Source: Bacteroidales bacterium | Lineage (GTDB): Bacteria; Bacteroidota; Bacteroidia; Bacteroidales; UBA932 | DNA length: 64,000 nt | Direction: 5' to 3' | Assembly (NCBI GenBank): GCA_017447265.1 | Contig: JAFSOA010000001.1 | Location: 186,001-250,000 of the forward strand | Position numbers and translations under genes: made by a program | Shown here: piece by piece, positions 1 through 8,356 of the stretch | How positions within the stretch are numbered: position 1 is the first letter of the stretch | Layout: each line of letters opens with the position of its first letter | The notes under the pieces: generated by a model | Told to the model about the DNA's origin: nothing | Seen by the model: only the letters and a program-made list of their open reading frames with translations | The model's database searches: none

Positions 1-596
1 GCGTCGATTTCCTGACCGGCGGCGGCATCAAGTTCTGGCAGAACCGCGCGGACGGCCGCGACCTGGTACAGGAAATGAAAGACCGCGGCTACAGTTTCGT
101 CGACAATCTCGACGATTTGCATCAAGTGAAGGAAGGCAAGCTCCTGGGCCTGTTCGCACCCTTGGAGATGGAGCCTGCGCTCGACCGCGGCCCCGTCCTG
201 GAGGACTGCGCCATGAAAGCCATCGAACTGCTCGACAACCGCAAGGGCTTCTTCCTGATGATTGAGGGCTCCAGCATCGACGACTGGTGCCACCGCCACA
301 AGCTGGGCCACATGGCCGAGGAACTGTTCGACTTCGACCGGACGGTGGGCAAGGTGCTCGAGTGGGCGGAGAAAGACGGCCATACGCTCGTGATCATCAC
401 GGCCGACCATGCGACCGGCGGCCTGACGCTGCTGGGCGGAAGCCTGGAGAAGCGTTCGGCCAAGGTGCATTTTTCGACCAAGGGCCATAACGGCATCCTG
501 GTTCCCGTCTTTGCCTACGGGCCTCATGCCGATGCCTTCTCCGGCGTGTATGAAAACGCGGAGCTGGCTGCCCGGATCCGGCGCCTGATGAAATGA
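1..596 (+). CDS. Alkaline phosphatase, C-terminal part (5' end outside window)
   Basis: The frame is open from the first bases of the window (codons from position 3, beginning VDFLTGGG), so the gene starts upstream and 197 residues are visible. Alkaline phosphatases hydrolyse phosphate monoesters in the periplasm using two zinc ions and one magnesium ion. The family's late metal-binding blocks are present: MIEGSSIDD (Glu and Asp ligands), ITADHATGG (Asp-His) and the final STKGHNG histidine block. The C-terminus is complete. It lies 31 nt upstream of the SusC gene with no terminator between, so co-transcription with the SusC/SusD pair is likely, which would suggest uptake of a phosphorylated nutrient (inference). 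The signal peptide and the catalytic serine lie outside the window. Confidence 0.85.
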   Translation, partial: VDFLTGGGIKFWQNRADGRDLVQEMKDRGYSFVDNLDDLHQVKEGKLLGLFAPLEMEPALDRGPVLEDCAMKAIELLDNRKGFFLMIEGSSIDDWCHRHKLGHMAEELFDFDRTVGKVLEWAEKDGHTLVIITADHATGGLTLLGGSLEKRSAKVHFSTKGHNGILVPVFAYGPHADAFSGVYENAELAARIRRLMK

Positions 597-627
597 AATA
601 CATCCACAACACAATAAATCTTGACTT

Positions 628-3600
628 ATGAAATGCTTTAAATGTCTATTGCTTTCGCTGTCGATTCTTTTCGCATGCAACGTCCATGCGCAGAACCTGA
701 CGGTGAAAGGAACGATTACGGACGGGAGCAACGGCGACCCGGTTCCGTTTGCATCGGTCGTCGTCAAAGGCATGACGATCTGGACTACCTCCGACGCGGA
801 TGGCCGATATGTCATCGAGGCGCCGGCCAACGCTGTCTTTACCGTGTCCTGCCTGGGTTACAAGGAGGCCGAAATTGAGGTCAACGGCCGCGCCGCCCTC
901 GATATCGTCCTGTACCAGGATCTCGACGTGCTGAACGAAGCCGTCGTCATCGGTTACGGTGTGCAGCAGAAGAAACTCCTCACCGGTTCGACCATCCAGG
1001 TCAAGGGTGACGAGCTGGCAAAACTCAGCACCACCTCGACCCTCGGCGCCCTGCAGAGCCAGAGCCCGGGCGTTTCCATCACCCAGAATTCCGGCCAGCC
1101 GGGCCGTGGCTACAAAGTCAACATCCGCGGTATCGGTACGGTGGGTGACTCGGAGCCGCTGTATGTCATCGACGGTGTGGCCGGCGGTGACATCAACGTG
1201 CTGAACCCGAACGACATCGAGTCGGTCGATATCTTGAAGGACGCTGCTTCCGCCGCCATCTACGGTGCCCGCGCCGCGAACGGTGTGGTGCTGGTGACCA
1301 CCAAGCAGGGCAAGGAAGGCCGCGTGATCGTTTCCTACGACGGTTACTACGGCGGCCAGTACATCGCCCGGATGCCCGATATGGTCGACGCCCAGGAATA
1401 CATGCTGCTCTACAACCTCGCCCGCAAGAACTCGGGCGTGAAAGAGGTGGACTTTGCCTCCGTATTGCCTTCGAATCTCTACCAGTCCATCATGAACGGC
1501 AGCTGGAAAGGCACCAACTGGGTGGAAGAGATGTACAACAAGGGCGCGATGACGACGAACCATTCCCTGAACGTGGCCGGCGGTTCGGCGGACCACAAGT
1601 TCTCGATGGGTCTCTCCTACACGGGCCAGGACGGTATCCTCGGCTGGAACAAGATCGAACCCATGAACGCGAAGTATCGCCGCTACACCTTCCGCATCAA
1701 CACGGACAACGTGGCCATCAAGCGCGGCAACCTCGATATCCTCAAGTTCGGCGAGACGCTCAACTTCAGCTACGGCGAGAACAGCGGCATCGGTGAGGGT
1801 GACATCTATGAGAGTTCCCTCCACGACGCCATCGGCGCTACCCCGCTTCTGCCGGTCTATGACACCGACGCCTCCGGCAACATCACCGGTTTCTACGATG
1901 AGGCCGCCCGTGACCAATACGGCTGGAAGTTCTTCAGCGATTCCAAGCACCCGATCGGCCTGGACTACTACAACCGCGGCCGCAACAAGGAGAAATTCTA
2001 TGCGCTGCACGCCAGCGTGTTCGCCGAACTCCAGCCCATCAAGAATCTCAAGTTCAAGACCCAGTTCGGTTACCGCATGTCCGGTTCGTCGACCCGCAGC
2101 TACAAGATGCTCTACCACCTGAACGCTTCGCAGTACAACGACAACGACCAGGTGTCGCAGAAGATGAAACTCAGCAGCCGCTTCACCTGGGAGAACACCG
2201 CCTCCTACCATTTCACCGTCGCCGACGAGCATGTGTTTGACGCCGTGCTCGGCCAGTCCATCGAGAAATGGGGCTTCGGCGAGAGCATCTCTGCCTCCGC
2301 GATGAACAGCATCTTCCCGAACGACTTCGCCCGCGCCTGGCTGTCGAATACCAAGCCGGCCCTGATCAACCAGATCTCGGCTTCCGGTTCCCCGTCCTCG
2401 CAGGGTGGCCTGGCTTCCTTCTTCGGCCGTATCAACTACAGCTTCCGTGACACCTATCTGGTGTCCGCCACGGTCCGTGCCGACGGTTCCTCGAACTTCG
2501 CCCGCGGTCACCGCTGGGGTGTGTTCCCGTCGGTATCCGCCGGCTGGGTCATCTCCAACGAGCCCTGGATGCGCGACAGTCGCGGCTGGCTCGACTTCCT
2601 GAAACTGCGTGCCAGCTGGGGCCAGAACGGTAACGCCAGCATCTCCAACTTCCAGTACCTGACCACCATCTCGCTGTCGAGCAGCGCCGGTTACTACTTC
2701 GCCGACAAGGCTACGATGTCGACCGGTGCGAAGCCCGACGTGCTGGCCAACCCGGATGTAAGCTGGGAGACTTCGGAGCAGACCGATATCGGTATCGACG
2801 CCCGCTTCCTGAACTCCAGCCTCGGCTTCTCTTTCGACGCCTATATCAAGAATACGAAGAACTGGCTGGTGCAGGCCCCGATCGCTTCGGTGTACGGCTT
2901 CAACTCGCCGTATGTCAACGGCGGTGACGTGCGCAACTCCGGTATCGAGTTCTCCATCGACTACGGCAAGCACACCGGTGCGTTCACCTACGGCATCAAG
3001 CTGAACGGCGCCTACAACAGGAACGTCGTCACGCGTATCGCCAACGCCGAGGGTATCATCCACGGCGACGACGACGTGCTCAGCCAGGGTACTTCTGAAA
3101 TGTACCGCGCCCAGGTCGGTTACCCGATCGGCTACTTCTACGGTTACAAGACGGCCGGTGTCTTCCAGAACCAGGCACAGATCGACGCGACGAAAGCCAA
3201 GTATGACGACGCCAAGCCCGGCGACCTGATCTTCGTCGACGTCAACGGCGACGGCCAGATTACCGACGACGACCGCACGATCATCGGCGATCCGCACCCC
3301 GATTTCACCACCGGTCTCAACATCTGGATGGCCTGGAAGGGCTTCGACCTGAACATCACGGGCTACGGTGCCTTCGGCCAGCAGATTGCCAAGTCCTACC
3401 GCTCGTTCTTCGACCGTCCGACCGACAGCTATACCCGCGACCTGCTGAACTGCTGGAGCGGCGAAGGTACGTCCAACCGGCTTCCGCTCTGGACCACCTG
3501 CGCCGACCGCAACTGGTCGAACATCTCCGATATCTACATCGAGAACGGCAACTTCTTCAAGCTGTCGAACATCACGCTCGGCTATGACTTCAGCCGCCTG

Positions 3601-3789
3601 ATCAAAGGCAACTGGATCAGCAAGGCCCGTCTCTACATTTCTGCACAGAACCTCTGGACCATCACGAAGTATTCGGGTATGGATCCGGAGATCGGTTACG
3701 GTTTCGGCGAGGACTGGGTGTCCGGCATCGACCTCGGTTACTATCCGAGCGCCCGTACCTTCCTCGTGGGTGTCAACATTCAATTCTAA
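628..3789 (+). CDS. SusC/RagA-family TonB-linked outer membrane transporter
   Basis: This is a 1053-residue TonB-dependent transporter of the SusC type, which imports oligomeric nutrients across the outer membrane with a SusD lid. Residues 1-21 form a signal peptide ending CNVHA. A carboxypeptidase-regulatory-like domain follows (about 23-110), then the plug with the family block EAVVIGYGVQQKK and the NPNDIESVDILKDAAS block, then a beta barrel ending in the aromatic FLVGVNIQF. An acidic loop, DVNGDGQITDDDRTIIGDP, is typical of the family. The length is normal. The SusD partner starts 6 nt after the stop. No sigma or anti-sigma gene and no glycoside hydrolase is adjacent, so the substrate cannot be read from context apart from the upstream phosphatase. 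Confidence 0.95.
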   Translation: MKCFKCLLLSLSILFACNVHAQNLTVKGTITDGSNGDPVPFASVVVKGMTIWTTSDADGRYVIEAPANAVFTVSCLGYKEAEIEVNGRAALDIVLYQDLDVLNEAVVIGYGVQQKKLLTGSTIQVKGDELAKLSTTSTLGALQSQSPGVSITQNSGQPGRGYKVNIRGIGTVGDSEPLYVIDGVAGGDINVLNPNDIESVDILKDAASAAIYGARAANGVVLVTTKQGKEGRVIVSYDGYYGGQYIARMPDMVDAQEYMLLYNLARKNSGVKEVDFASVLPSNLYQSIMNGSWKGTNWVEEMYNKGAMTTNHSLNVAGGSADHKFSMGLSYTGQDGILGWNKIEPMNAKYRRYTFRINTDNVAIKRGNLDILKFGETLNFSYGENSGIGEGDIYESSLHDAIGATPLLPVYDTDASGNITGFYDEAARDQYGWKFFSDSKHPIGLDYYNRGRNKEKFYALHASVFAELQPIKNLKFKTQFGYRMSGSSTRSYKMLYHLNASQYNDNDQVSQKMKLSSRFTWENTASYHFTVADEHVFDAVLGQSIEKWGFGESISASAMNSIFPNDFARAWLSNTKPALINQISASGSPSSQGGLASFFGRINYSFRDTYLVSATVRADGSSNFARGHRWGVFPSVSAGWVISNEPWMRDSRGWLDFLKLRASWGQNGNASISNFQYLTTISLSSSAGYYFADKATMSTGAKPDVLANPDVSWETSEQTDIGIDARFLNSSLGFSFDAYIKNTKNWLVQAPIASVYGFNSPYVNGGDVRNSGIEFSIDYGKHTGAFTYGIKLNGAYNRNVVTRIANAEGIIHGDDDVLSQGTSEMYRAQVGYPIGYFYGYKTAGVFQNQAQIDATKAKYDDAKPGDLIFVDVNGDGQITDDDRTIIGDPHPDFTTGLNIWMAWKGFDLNITGYGAFGQQIAKSYRSFFDRPTDSYTRDLLNCWSGEGTSNRLPLWTTCADRNWSNISDIYIENGNFFKLSNITLGYDFSRLIKGNWISKARLYISAQNLWTITKYSGMDPEIGYGFGEDWVSGIDLGYYPSARTFLVGVNIQF

Positions 3790-3795
3790 CGCGTC

Positions 3796-5589
3796 ATGAA
3801 AACGATAGTTAACTATATTTCGGTTCTTGTGCTCTTCACCCTGCTGTTTGCAGGCTGCGAGAGATTCCTCGACACGGTGAGCTACACCGAGAGCAACACC
3901 AGTAACTTCCCGGCCTCGGAAACGGACGCCATGCAGCTCGTGACGGGTATCTACAGTGTGCTCAACCAGGCTGCCTACGAGCCCAGCGCCCACTCCTTCA
4001 TCGCCAACCTGACCATGTCCGACGAATGCTTCGGCGGTGGCGGCCAGGACGACTATGAGATCCAGGCCTACGATCACCTGCTTTATTTTGAGCCCAATGC
4101 CCAGCTGGATTTCTGGACGCCTTACTATGCGGGCATCGTCCGGGCCAACCTGGCCATCGCCAACCTCGACAAGGTGCAGGACGAGAAGATGCGCAACCAG
4201 CTGATGGGTGAGGCATACTTCCTCCGTTCCTATTTCCTCTTCGACCTGGCGCAGCAGTTCGGTGACGTTCCGCTGGTGAAGTTCGTTCCGAATTCCGTCG
4301 ACGAGGCCTCCGAGTATCCGGCTCCCGGCACGACTGCCGAGATCTACGGCACGATTGCCGCCGGCCTGAAAGAGGCCATCGCCATCATGCCTTCCGATAC
4401 CTGGGACAAATGCGTTTCCGGCAAGCGTCACGCCACGAAGTGGGACGCCGAGGCGCTGCTAGCCCGCGTGTACCTGTTCTACACGGGCTTCTACAGCGAC
4501 AAGAACGGCGAGAACATCACGACCCTCCCGCTCATCGACCTGGAAACCGGTGAGATCATCAACAGCGTCATCGCCAAGGACGAAGTGGTGCGCGGCCTGG
4601 AAGACTGCATCGCCAACTCCGGCCACAAGCTGGTCAGCGACTTCCGCCTGATGTGGCCCTACATGAACTCCGCCACCAAGGCCGACTACAAGTACGCCCA
4701 GAGCGTGCCCGGCACCTGGATCACCGACGACGTGAATCCTGAGGAAATGTTCAGCATCTGCTTCTCCAATATCGCCGAATCGTCCCGCAACCGCAACAAG
4801 TTCGACCAGTATCTGGGCGTTCGCAAGCGTTCCAACTATGAGGTGAACGCCTTCCCGTTCGGCCGCGGCTACGGCATGGCCACCGTCAATCCGTACGTGT
4901 GGGAGCAGTGGGAGAAAGACGAACCGGGCGATATCCGCAAGGCAGCTTCCATCTACGACATCAACGAAGAGATGGCCGATCCTTCCAAGTACACCTGGGG
5001 CAACGACCAGCAGATGGAGGAGACCGGTTTCTGGCAGAAGAAATACCAGGCCTGGGGCGCCATGGTGAACGGCAAGTTCTTCTATGAGTTCTCCTCCGTA
5101 CCTGAGTACGGCGGCGCCGGCACCGACCTCGGCCGTGGCCATTCGCTGCAGAATGTCCAGGTCATCCGCTTCGCCGACGTGCTGCTGATGCACTCCGAGC
5201 TGACGGACGGCAAGGTCATCTACAACGGCAGGAGCGGCATGAACGCCGTACGTGCCCGCGTGGGCCTGCCCGACAAGGCGTACAGCGTGGCCGCCCTCCG
5301 CATGGAGCGCCAGCATGAACTCGCTTTCGAAGGCATCCGCTGGAATGACATGCGCCGCTACGGCAAGGCATATGCCATCAAGGCCCTCGAGACCCAGCTG
5401 GGACAGCCGATCAAGAACAACAGCGCCGCTACGGTGATGAAAGACCAGAACGCCGGTTACAAGGCCCGCTATGAGGCTACCTGGGGTTTCCGTCCTTTCC
5501 CGCAGTCCGAGATCAGTCTGTCGGCCGGCGTCCTGACGCAGAATGCCGGCTGGACCGACGCTTCGGCGCAGTATACGAACTGGAAATAA
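3796..5589 (+). CDS. SusD/RagB-family nutrient-binding outer membrane lipoprotein
   Basis: This 597-residue surface lipoprotein pairs with the SusC protein just upstream and captures substrate at the cell surface. A lipoprotein signal peptide ends in LLFAGC, with the lipidated Cys at residue 21. SusD hallmarks follow: an N-terminal helical TPR-like region with GEAYFLRSYFLFDLAQQFG around residues 139-157, and a C-terminal block with VQVIRFADVLLMHSE, RMERQHELAFEGIRWNDMRR and a final RPFPQSEI. The order and 6-nt spacing are the standard SusC-SusD arrangement. The intergenic hairpin that follows suggests that the operon ends here. Confidence 0.95.
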   Translation: MKTIVNYISVLVLFTLLFAGCERFLDTVSYTESNTSNFPASETDAMQLVTGIYSVLNQAAYEPSAHSFIANLTMSDECFGGGGQDDYEIQAYDHLLYFEPNAQLDFWTPYYAGIVRANLAIANLDKVQDEKMRNQLMGEAYFLRSYFLFDLAQQFGDVPLVKFVPNSVDEASEYPAPGTTAEIYGTIAAGLKEAIAIMPSDTWDKCVSGKRHATKWDAEALLARVYLFYTGFYSDKNGENITTLPLIDLETGEIINSVIAKDEVVRGLEDCIANSGHKLVSDFRLMWPYMNSATKADYKYAQSVPGTWITDDVNPEEMFSICFSNIAESSRNRNKFDQYLGVRKRSNYEVNAFPFGRGYGMATVNPYVWEQWEKDEPGDIRKAASIYDINEEMADPSKYTWGNDQQMEETGFWQKKYQAWGAMVNGKFFYEFSSVPEYGGAGTDLGRGHSLQNVQVIRFADVLLMHSELTDGKVIYNGRSGMNAVRARVGLPDKAYSVAALRMERQHELAFEGIRWNDMRRYGKAYAIKALETQLGQPIKNNSAATVMKDQNAGYKARYEATWGFRPFPQSEISLSAGVLTQNAGWTDASAQYTNWK

Positions 5590-5623
5590 GCTTTTAGGTT
5601 ATAATAAGGTTATTGTCAGGTGG

Positions 5624-5650
5624 GGGACCGGTCCGTGTGACCGGTCCCTT
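5624..5650 (+). terminator. Probable intrinsic terminator after the susCD pair
   Basis: A 9-bp perfect stem, GGGACCGGT (5624-5632) with ACCGGTCCC (5640-5648), encloses a 7-nt loop 35 nt after the susD stop codon. Only two T residues follow directly, so termination may be inefficient. Confidence 0.6.
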
Positions 5651-5682
5651 GTGTGTCTGCCCGGCGGAAAGCAAAAAATAAA

Positions 5683-5712
5683 TTTGAAGTTTGAAATTAT
5701 TTACTACCTTTG
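5683..5712 (+). promoter_or_regulatory. Promoter of tRNA-Leu
   Basis: A Bacteroidetes-type promoter with a -33 box TTTG (5683-5686), an 18-nt spacer and a -7 box TACCTTTG (5705-5712). The tRNA begins 17 nt after the -7 box. Confidence 0.75.
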
Positions 5713-5728
5713 CAGTCCCTAACGGTTC

Positions 5729-5812
5729 GCCCGGATGGCGGAATCGGTAGACGCGCTAGTTTCAGGGACTAGTAAACGCAAGTTTGTGCAGGTTCGAGTC
5801 CTGTTCCGGGCA
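5729..5812 (+). tRNA. tRNA-Leu (anticodon CAG)
   Basis: This 84-nt sequence folds as a class II (long variable arm) tRNA. The acceptor stem is GCCCGGA/TCCGGGC with discriminator A. The anticodon stem CTAGT/ACTAG encloses loop TTCAGGG, giving anticodon CAG, which reads the leucine codon CUG. The T arm contains GGTTCGAGTCC. CCA is not encoded. It is a single gene with its own promoter and terminator. Confidence 0.97.
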
Positions 5813-5813
5813 C

Positions 5814-5845
5814 TAAAAAAGCATCGCAGACGCGATGCTTTTTTT
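5814..5845 (+). terminator. Intrinsic terminator of tRNA-Leu
   Basis: Stem GCATCGC (5821-5827)/GCGATGC (5832-5838) with a 4-nt loop, preceded by an A run and followed by seven T residues (5839-5845). It begins directly after the tRNA. Confidence 0.92.
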
Positions 5846-5885
5846 GTGCCCGGAGAGCACTGTTTTTTTATCCCCGTTTTTTACC

Positions 5886-5893
5886 TAAATTTG
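5886..5893 (+). promoter_or_regulatory. Probable -7 box for the beta-helix protein gene
   Basis: TAAATTTG matches the Bacteroidetes -7 consensus TAnnTTTG and lies 41 nt before the ATG at 5935. No clear TTTG -33 box is seen; a T-rich stretch (5862-5869) lies at about that distance. Confidence 0.6.
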
Positions 5894-5934
5894 TAGATTG
5901 GTTCATCTGGCAACAACCTAAATGATATACTGAA

Positions 5935-7467
5935 ATGAAAAAGTCTCTTGTCAAGTTCATGGCTCTGGCGCTGGTGGCGCTCCTGTCATGCGGCCTCCAG
6001 GTCGAGGCCCAGAACCTTTTGAGAGGTCTCAAACAAACGGCTCAGAAGGCCGTTCAGGGGAACGGAAACGCTGCGAACAACAAAAACAGCAAACCCAATA
6101 ATGACAACAAGGCTGGCAATGCCGGCAATACCGTCGCCGCCGCCGGCAAGACGTTCTATGTCAGCCAGACCACCGGTTCGGCCCGCGCCGACGGCCTGAC
6201 CCCGGGCACGGCCATGAAGGACCTGCAGAAGGCCATCGATACGGCGGAAGACAATGACATCATCTATGTGGCGGAAGGCAACTACCTCGGCAACATGGAC
6301 CGCGGATACATCCAGATCGGCCAGTTCGGCAACGGCCAGAACGACCGGGGCAAGTTCCTCAGCATCTACGGCGGCTGGTCGCCCGATTTCAGCGAGCGCG
6401 ACATCATCAAGCACGTGACCAAACTCCAGCCGGTCGAGCAGCGGTTCAGCGCCCCGCTGTTCAATGTCAACGCCCGCCGTCCCTACGGATATAACGGTCC
6501 CATGGGCAATGTCGTGATCGACGGTCTGGTTTTCGACCTGGGCGAAAACAACCTGTACTGCAAGGCCAATGTCGACCTGGAGATTACCGGAACGCCCAAC
6601 GAGGGTGTGCTCACCGGCCGCTTCGTCGAACTCGGCGCCTCTCCGAACTGCCCGTTGGAAGGCTATTCCAACGGCGATGAGTACGGCCTGCACATGGATG
6701 TCGAGGGCAATGTCCGCGTGTCCAACTGCATTTTCGTCAATTGCCGCGACTATGGCATCTCCGCGATGATGGGCAAAGGCCACATGGAGATCTGCAACAA
6801 CATCTTCATCGCCTGCCGCTATTCCGCCTGCCAGGTCAGGGGCAGCGTACGGGACTCGGATGTCGACCAGGTTTCCCTGGATTTCCACCACAATACGGTG
6901 CTCTTCACCTGGACCCGGACCAAAACTTTCGAGGACATGGGCCAGGGCTTCCGTTTCATGAACGGCATCCGCACCATCGACGTGCACAACAACATTTTCG
7001 GCTGCAGCAGCAACTGCGGTGTCGAGCGCGTGTACTATGAGTCCAGCAAGGACCTGGAGGCGGCCAAGATCAGCAACCTCTACGACAACTACTACTTCGC
7101 CAACCGCCGTGACCTCGAAATCGCCGCGCCCGGCGCTGCGACGATTTCCGTGCCTGCCGCCCGTATCGAAGAAGCCGAGCAGATCGGTCCGAAATACGAA
7201 GGGAACAAGGAACTTCCCGAAGGCAACGAAGCGTTCATCAACGCCATCGACAAGCCTTATCTGGAAGGTTTCATGACCCTGAAGATCATCTCTTCGCAAA
7301 GCTACAACGCCAATTCCGCCGCCAACCAGGTCAACCGTATGTTCGGCCTGAACCAGCAGGGAACCGAGATCGTCCGCCCGAGCATGTACTGCAACAAGTA
7401 TCCCTGGGAGAAGGCGAAGGATCTCTTCGGAAAGGTCGCCGGCTATGGCGCACAGATGCCCGAATAA
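5935..7467 (+). CDS. Secreted right-handed beta-helix repeat protein
   Basis: This 510-residue exported protein of unknown function has an N-terminal signal peptide. Cleavage may follow VEA at 25; alternatively ALLSC at Cys19 could be a lipobox. A low-complexity Asn/Lys linker (about 45-65) follows, then a module that starts FYVSQTTGSARADG and contains KAIDTAEDNDIIYVAEGNY. That opening is characteristic of DUF1565-like parallel beta-helix proteins. Later turns with repeating HNNIFGC and CNNIFIAC elements (residues about 280-365) support a right-handed beta-helix, a fold often used for polysaccharide binding or lysis. No catalytic residues can be assigned, so enzyme activity is unproven. It is apparently transcribed alone from a promoter after the tRNA terminator. 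Confidence 0.75.
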   Translation: MKKSLVKFMALALVALLSCGLQVEAQNLLRGLKQTAQKAVQGNGNAANNKNSKPNNDNKAGNAGNTVAAAGKTFYVSQTTGSARADGLTPGTAMKDLQKAIDTAEDNDIIYVAEGNYLGNMDRGYIQIGQFGNGQNDRGKFLSIYGGWSPDFSERDIIKHVTKLQPVEQRFSAPLFNVNARRPYGYNGPMGNVVIDGLVFDLGENNLYCKANVDLEITGTPNEGVLTGRFVELGASPNCPLEGYSNGDEYGLHMDVEGNVRVSNCIFVNCRDYGISAMMGKGHMEICNNIFIACRYSACQVRGSVRDSDVDQVSLDFHHNTVLFTWTRTKTFEDMGQGFRFMNGIRTIDVHNNIFGCSSNCGVERVYYESSKDLEAAKISNLYDNYYFANRRDLEIAAPGAATISVPAARIEEAEQIGPKYEGNKELPEGNEAFINAIDKPYLEGFMTLKIISSQSYNANSAANQVNRMFGLNQQGTEIVRPSMYCNKYPWEKAKDLFGKVAGYGAQMPE

Positions 7468-7521
7468 AGAAATTTGATTATTATTGCACGTTAAACCCGT
7501 CGGCACCGGCCCGCTTCGTTC

Positions 7522-8355
7522 ATGGATATCAGCCTTTTCTCAAAATGTGTGAAGGAACTCATCGTGGAAAACGAGCGGGTTGACGTGCCGTATCTGGGCA
7601 GTTTTACGGCGGAATTGCAGCCCGCCACCTATTCCGACCACCAGACCACCATCCATCCCCCGTACCGGAAGATGTCGTTCCACAAGGAAGATGTCTCGCT
7701 GGAACAGGGACGGCTTCTGCTCGAGAAAGTGATGCGGGAATCGGGGGTGACCCAGGAGCAGGCCGGCGTGGAGCTGGGCTGGTGCCTGAGCCGGCTGAGT
7801 TCCGAACTCGAAGGCCACAAGAGCTGCAAGCTGCCGGGACTGGGTGTCATGCGGGCCAATGCGCGCAACGAGTTTTTCTTCGTTCCGGATGACAAACTCG
7901 ACATCTGGCCCGACGGCATCGGTTTCGAACCGATTTTCATCAAAGTCTCCGAAGAGGAATCGAGCGAAGCTGCGGGCGGTGATCGGAGCCGCGAGCATTT
8001 TTCGCGAGCGGGACGATCACCGGAGCAGCGAAGCGAGATTCCGGGTCAAGCCCGGAATGACGGGAAGCGAAGCGAGATTCCGGGTCAGGCCCGGAATGAC
8101 GGGAAGCGAAGCGAGATTCCGGAGACAGCAGTGGCACCGGCGAAACAACCGGTGTGGGACCAATTCCAGGAAGAGGTGTCCGGCGTTGCGTCCACGATTT
8201 GGAAACTGCGTACGGGAAGACTGATCCTCATTATCCTGGCCGTGCTCATCGTGCTGTTCATCGTTGCGGCCTATGTGTTTACCGATGAAATGTCTCCGAT
8301 CCTCGACCGGCTGCTGTATACGAAAGAAGAGCTGGAGCTCTTGAGGAGGAGGTAG
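7522..8355 (+). CDS. Membrane-anchored HU-like (CCDC81-type) protein with a repeat-derived linker
   Basis: A 277-residue protein. Residues 1-145 resemble the bacterial HU-CCDC81-type paired domains found in Bacteroidetes: MDISLFSKCVKELIVENERV, then VPYLGSFTA, and later LPGLGVMRANARNEFFFVP. The C-terminus has one membrane segment (about 237-257, LILIILAVLIVLFIVAAYVF) and a short tail. In related proteins the C-terminal part often carries a SPOR domain, which is absent here. Between the domains, residues about 153-200 are encoded by a palindromic repeat block that reads as a 13-residue repeat RSEIPGQARNDGK. A role in envelope or nucleoid organisation is inference. The stop is 1 nt before dnaG, so the two genes are co-transcribed. 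Confidence 0.7.
   Translation: MDISLFSKCVKELIVENERVDVPYLGSFTAELQPATYSDHQTTIHPPYRKMSFHKEDVSLEQGRLLLEKVMRESGVTQEQAGVELGWCLSRLSSELEGHKSCKLPGLGVMRANARNEFFFVPDDKLDIWPDGIGFEPIFIKVSEEESSEAAGGDRSREHFSRAGRSPEQRSEIPGQARNDGKRSEIPGQARNDGKRSEIPETAVAPAKQPVWDQFQEEVSGVASTIWKLRTGRLILIILAVLIVLFIVAAYVFTDEMSPILDRLLYTKEELELLRRR
7979..8122 (+). repeat. Palindromic/tandem repeat block inserted in frame in a coding sequence
   Basis: The left half is a long imperfect inverted repeat with arms GGTGATCG (7979-7986) and CGATCACC (8014-8021) and an inner CGCGA/TCGCG pairing. The right half has about 2.5 copies of a 39-bp unit (copies begin near 8028, 8067 and 8106). Each full unit contains the palindrome ATTCCGGG-5 nt-CCCGGAAT followed by GACGGG. 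Because 39 is divisible by three, the block stays in frame and adds 13 residues per copy. It resembles REP or Rickettsia-type coding palindromic elements. Confidence 0.85.
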
Positions 8356-8356
8356 G

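Noticed and set aside
646-4431. A 1261-codon open frame on the minus strand opposite susC/susD
   Set aside because: It mirrors two well-identified plus-strand genes, has no recognisable domain, and long antisense frames are expected in GC-rich coding DNA. Similar antisense frames at 8279-10156, 22902-24425, 24437-26962, 27797-30079, 41508-42881 and 52118-54199 were left out for the same reason.
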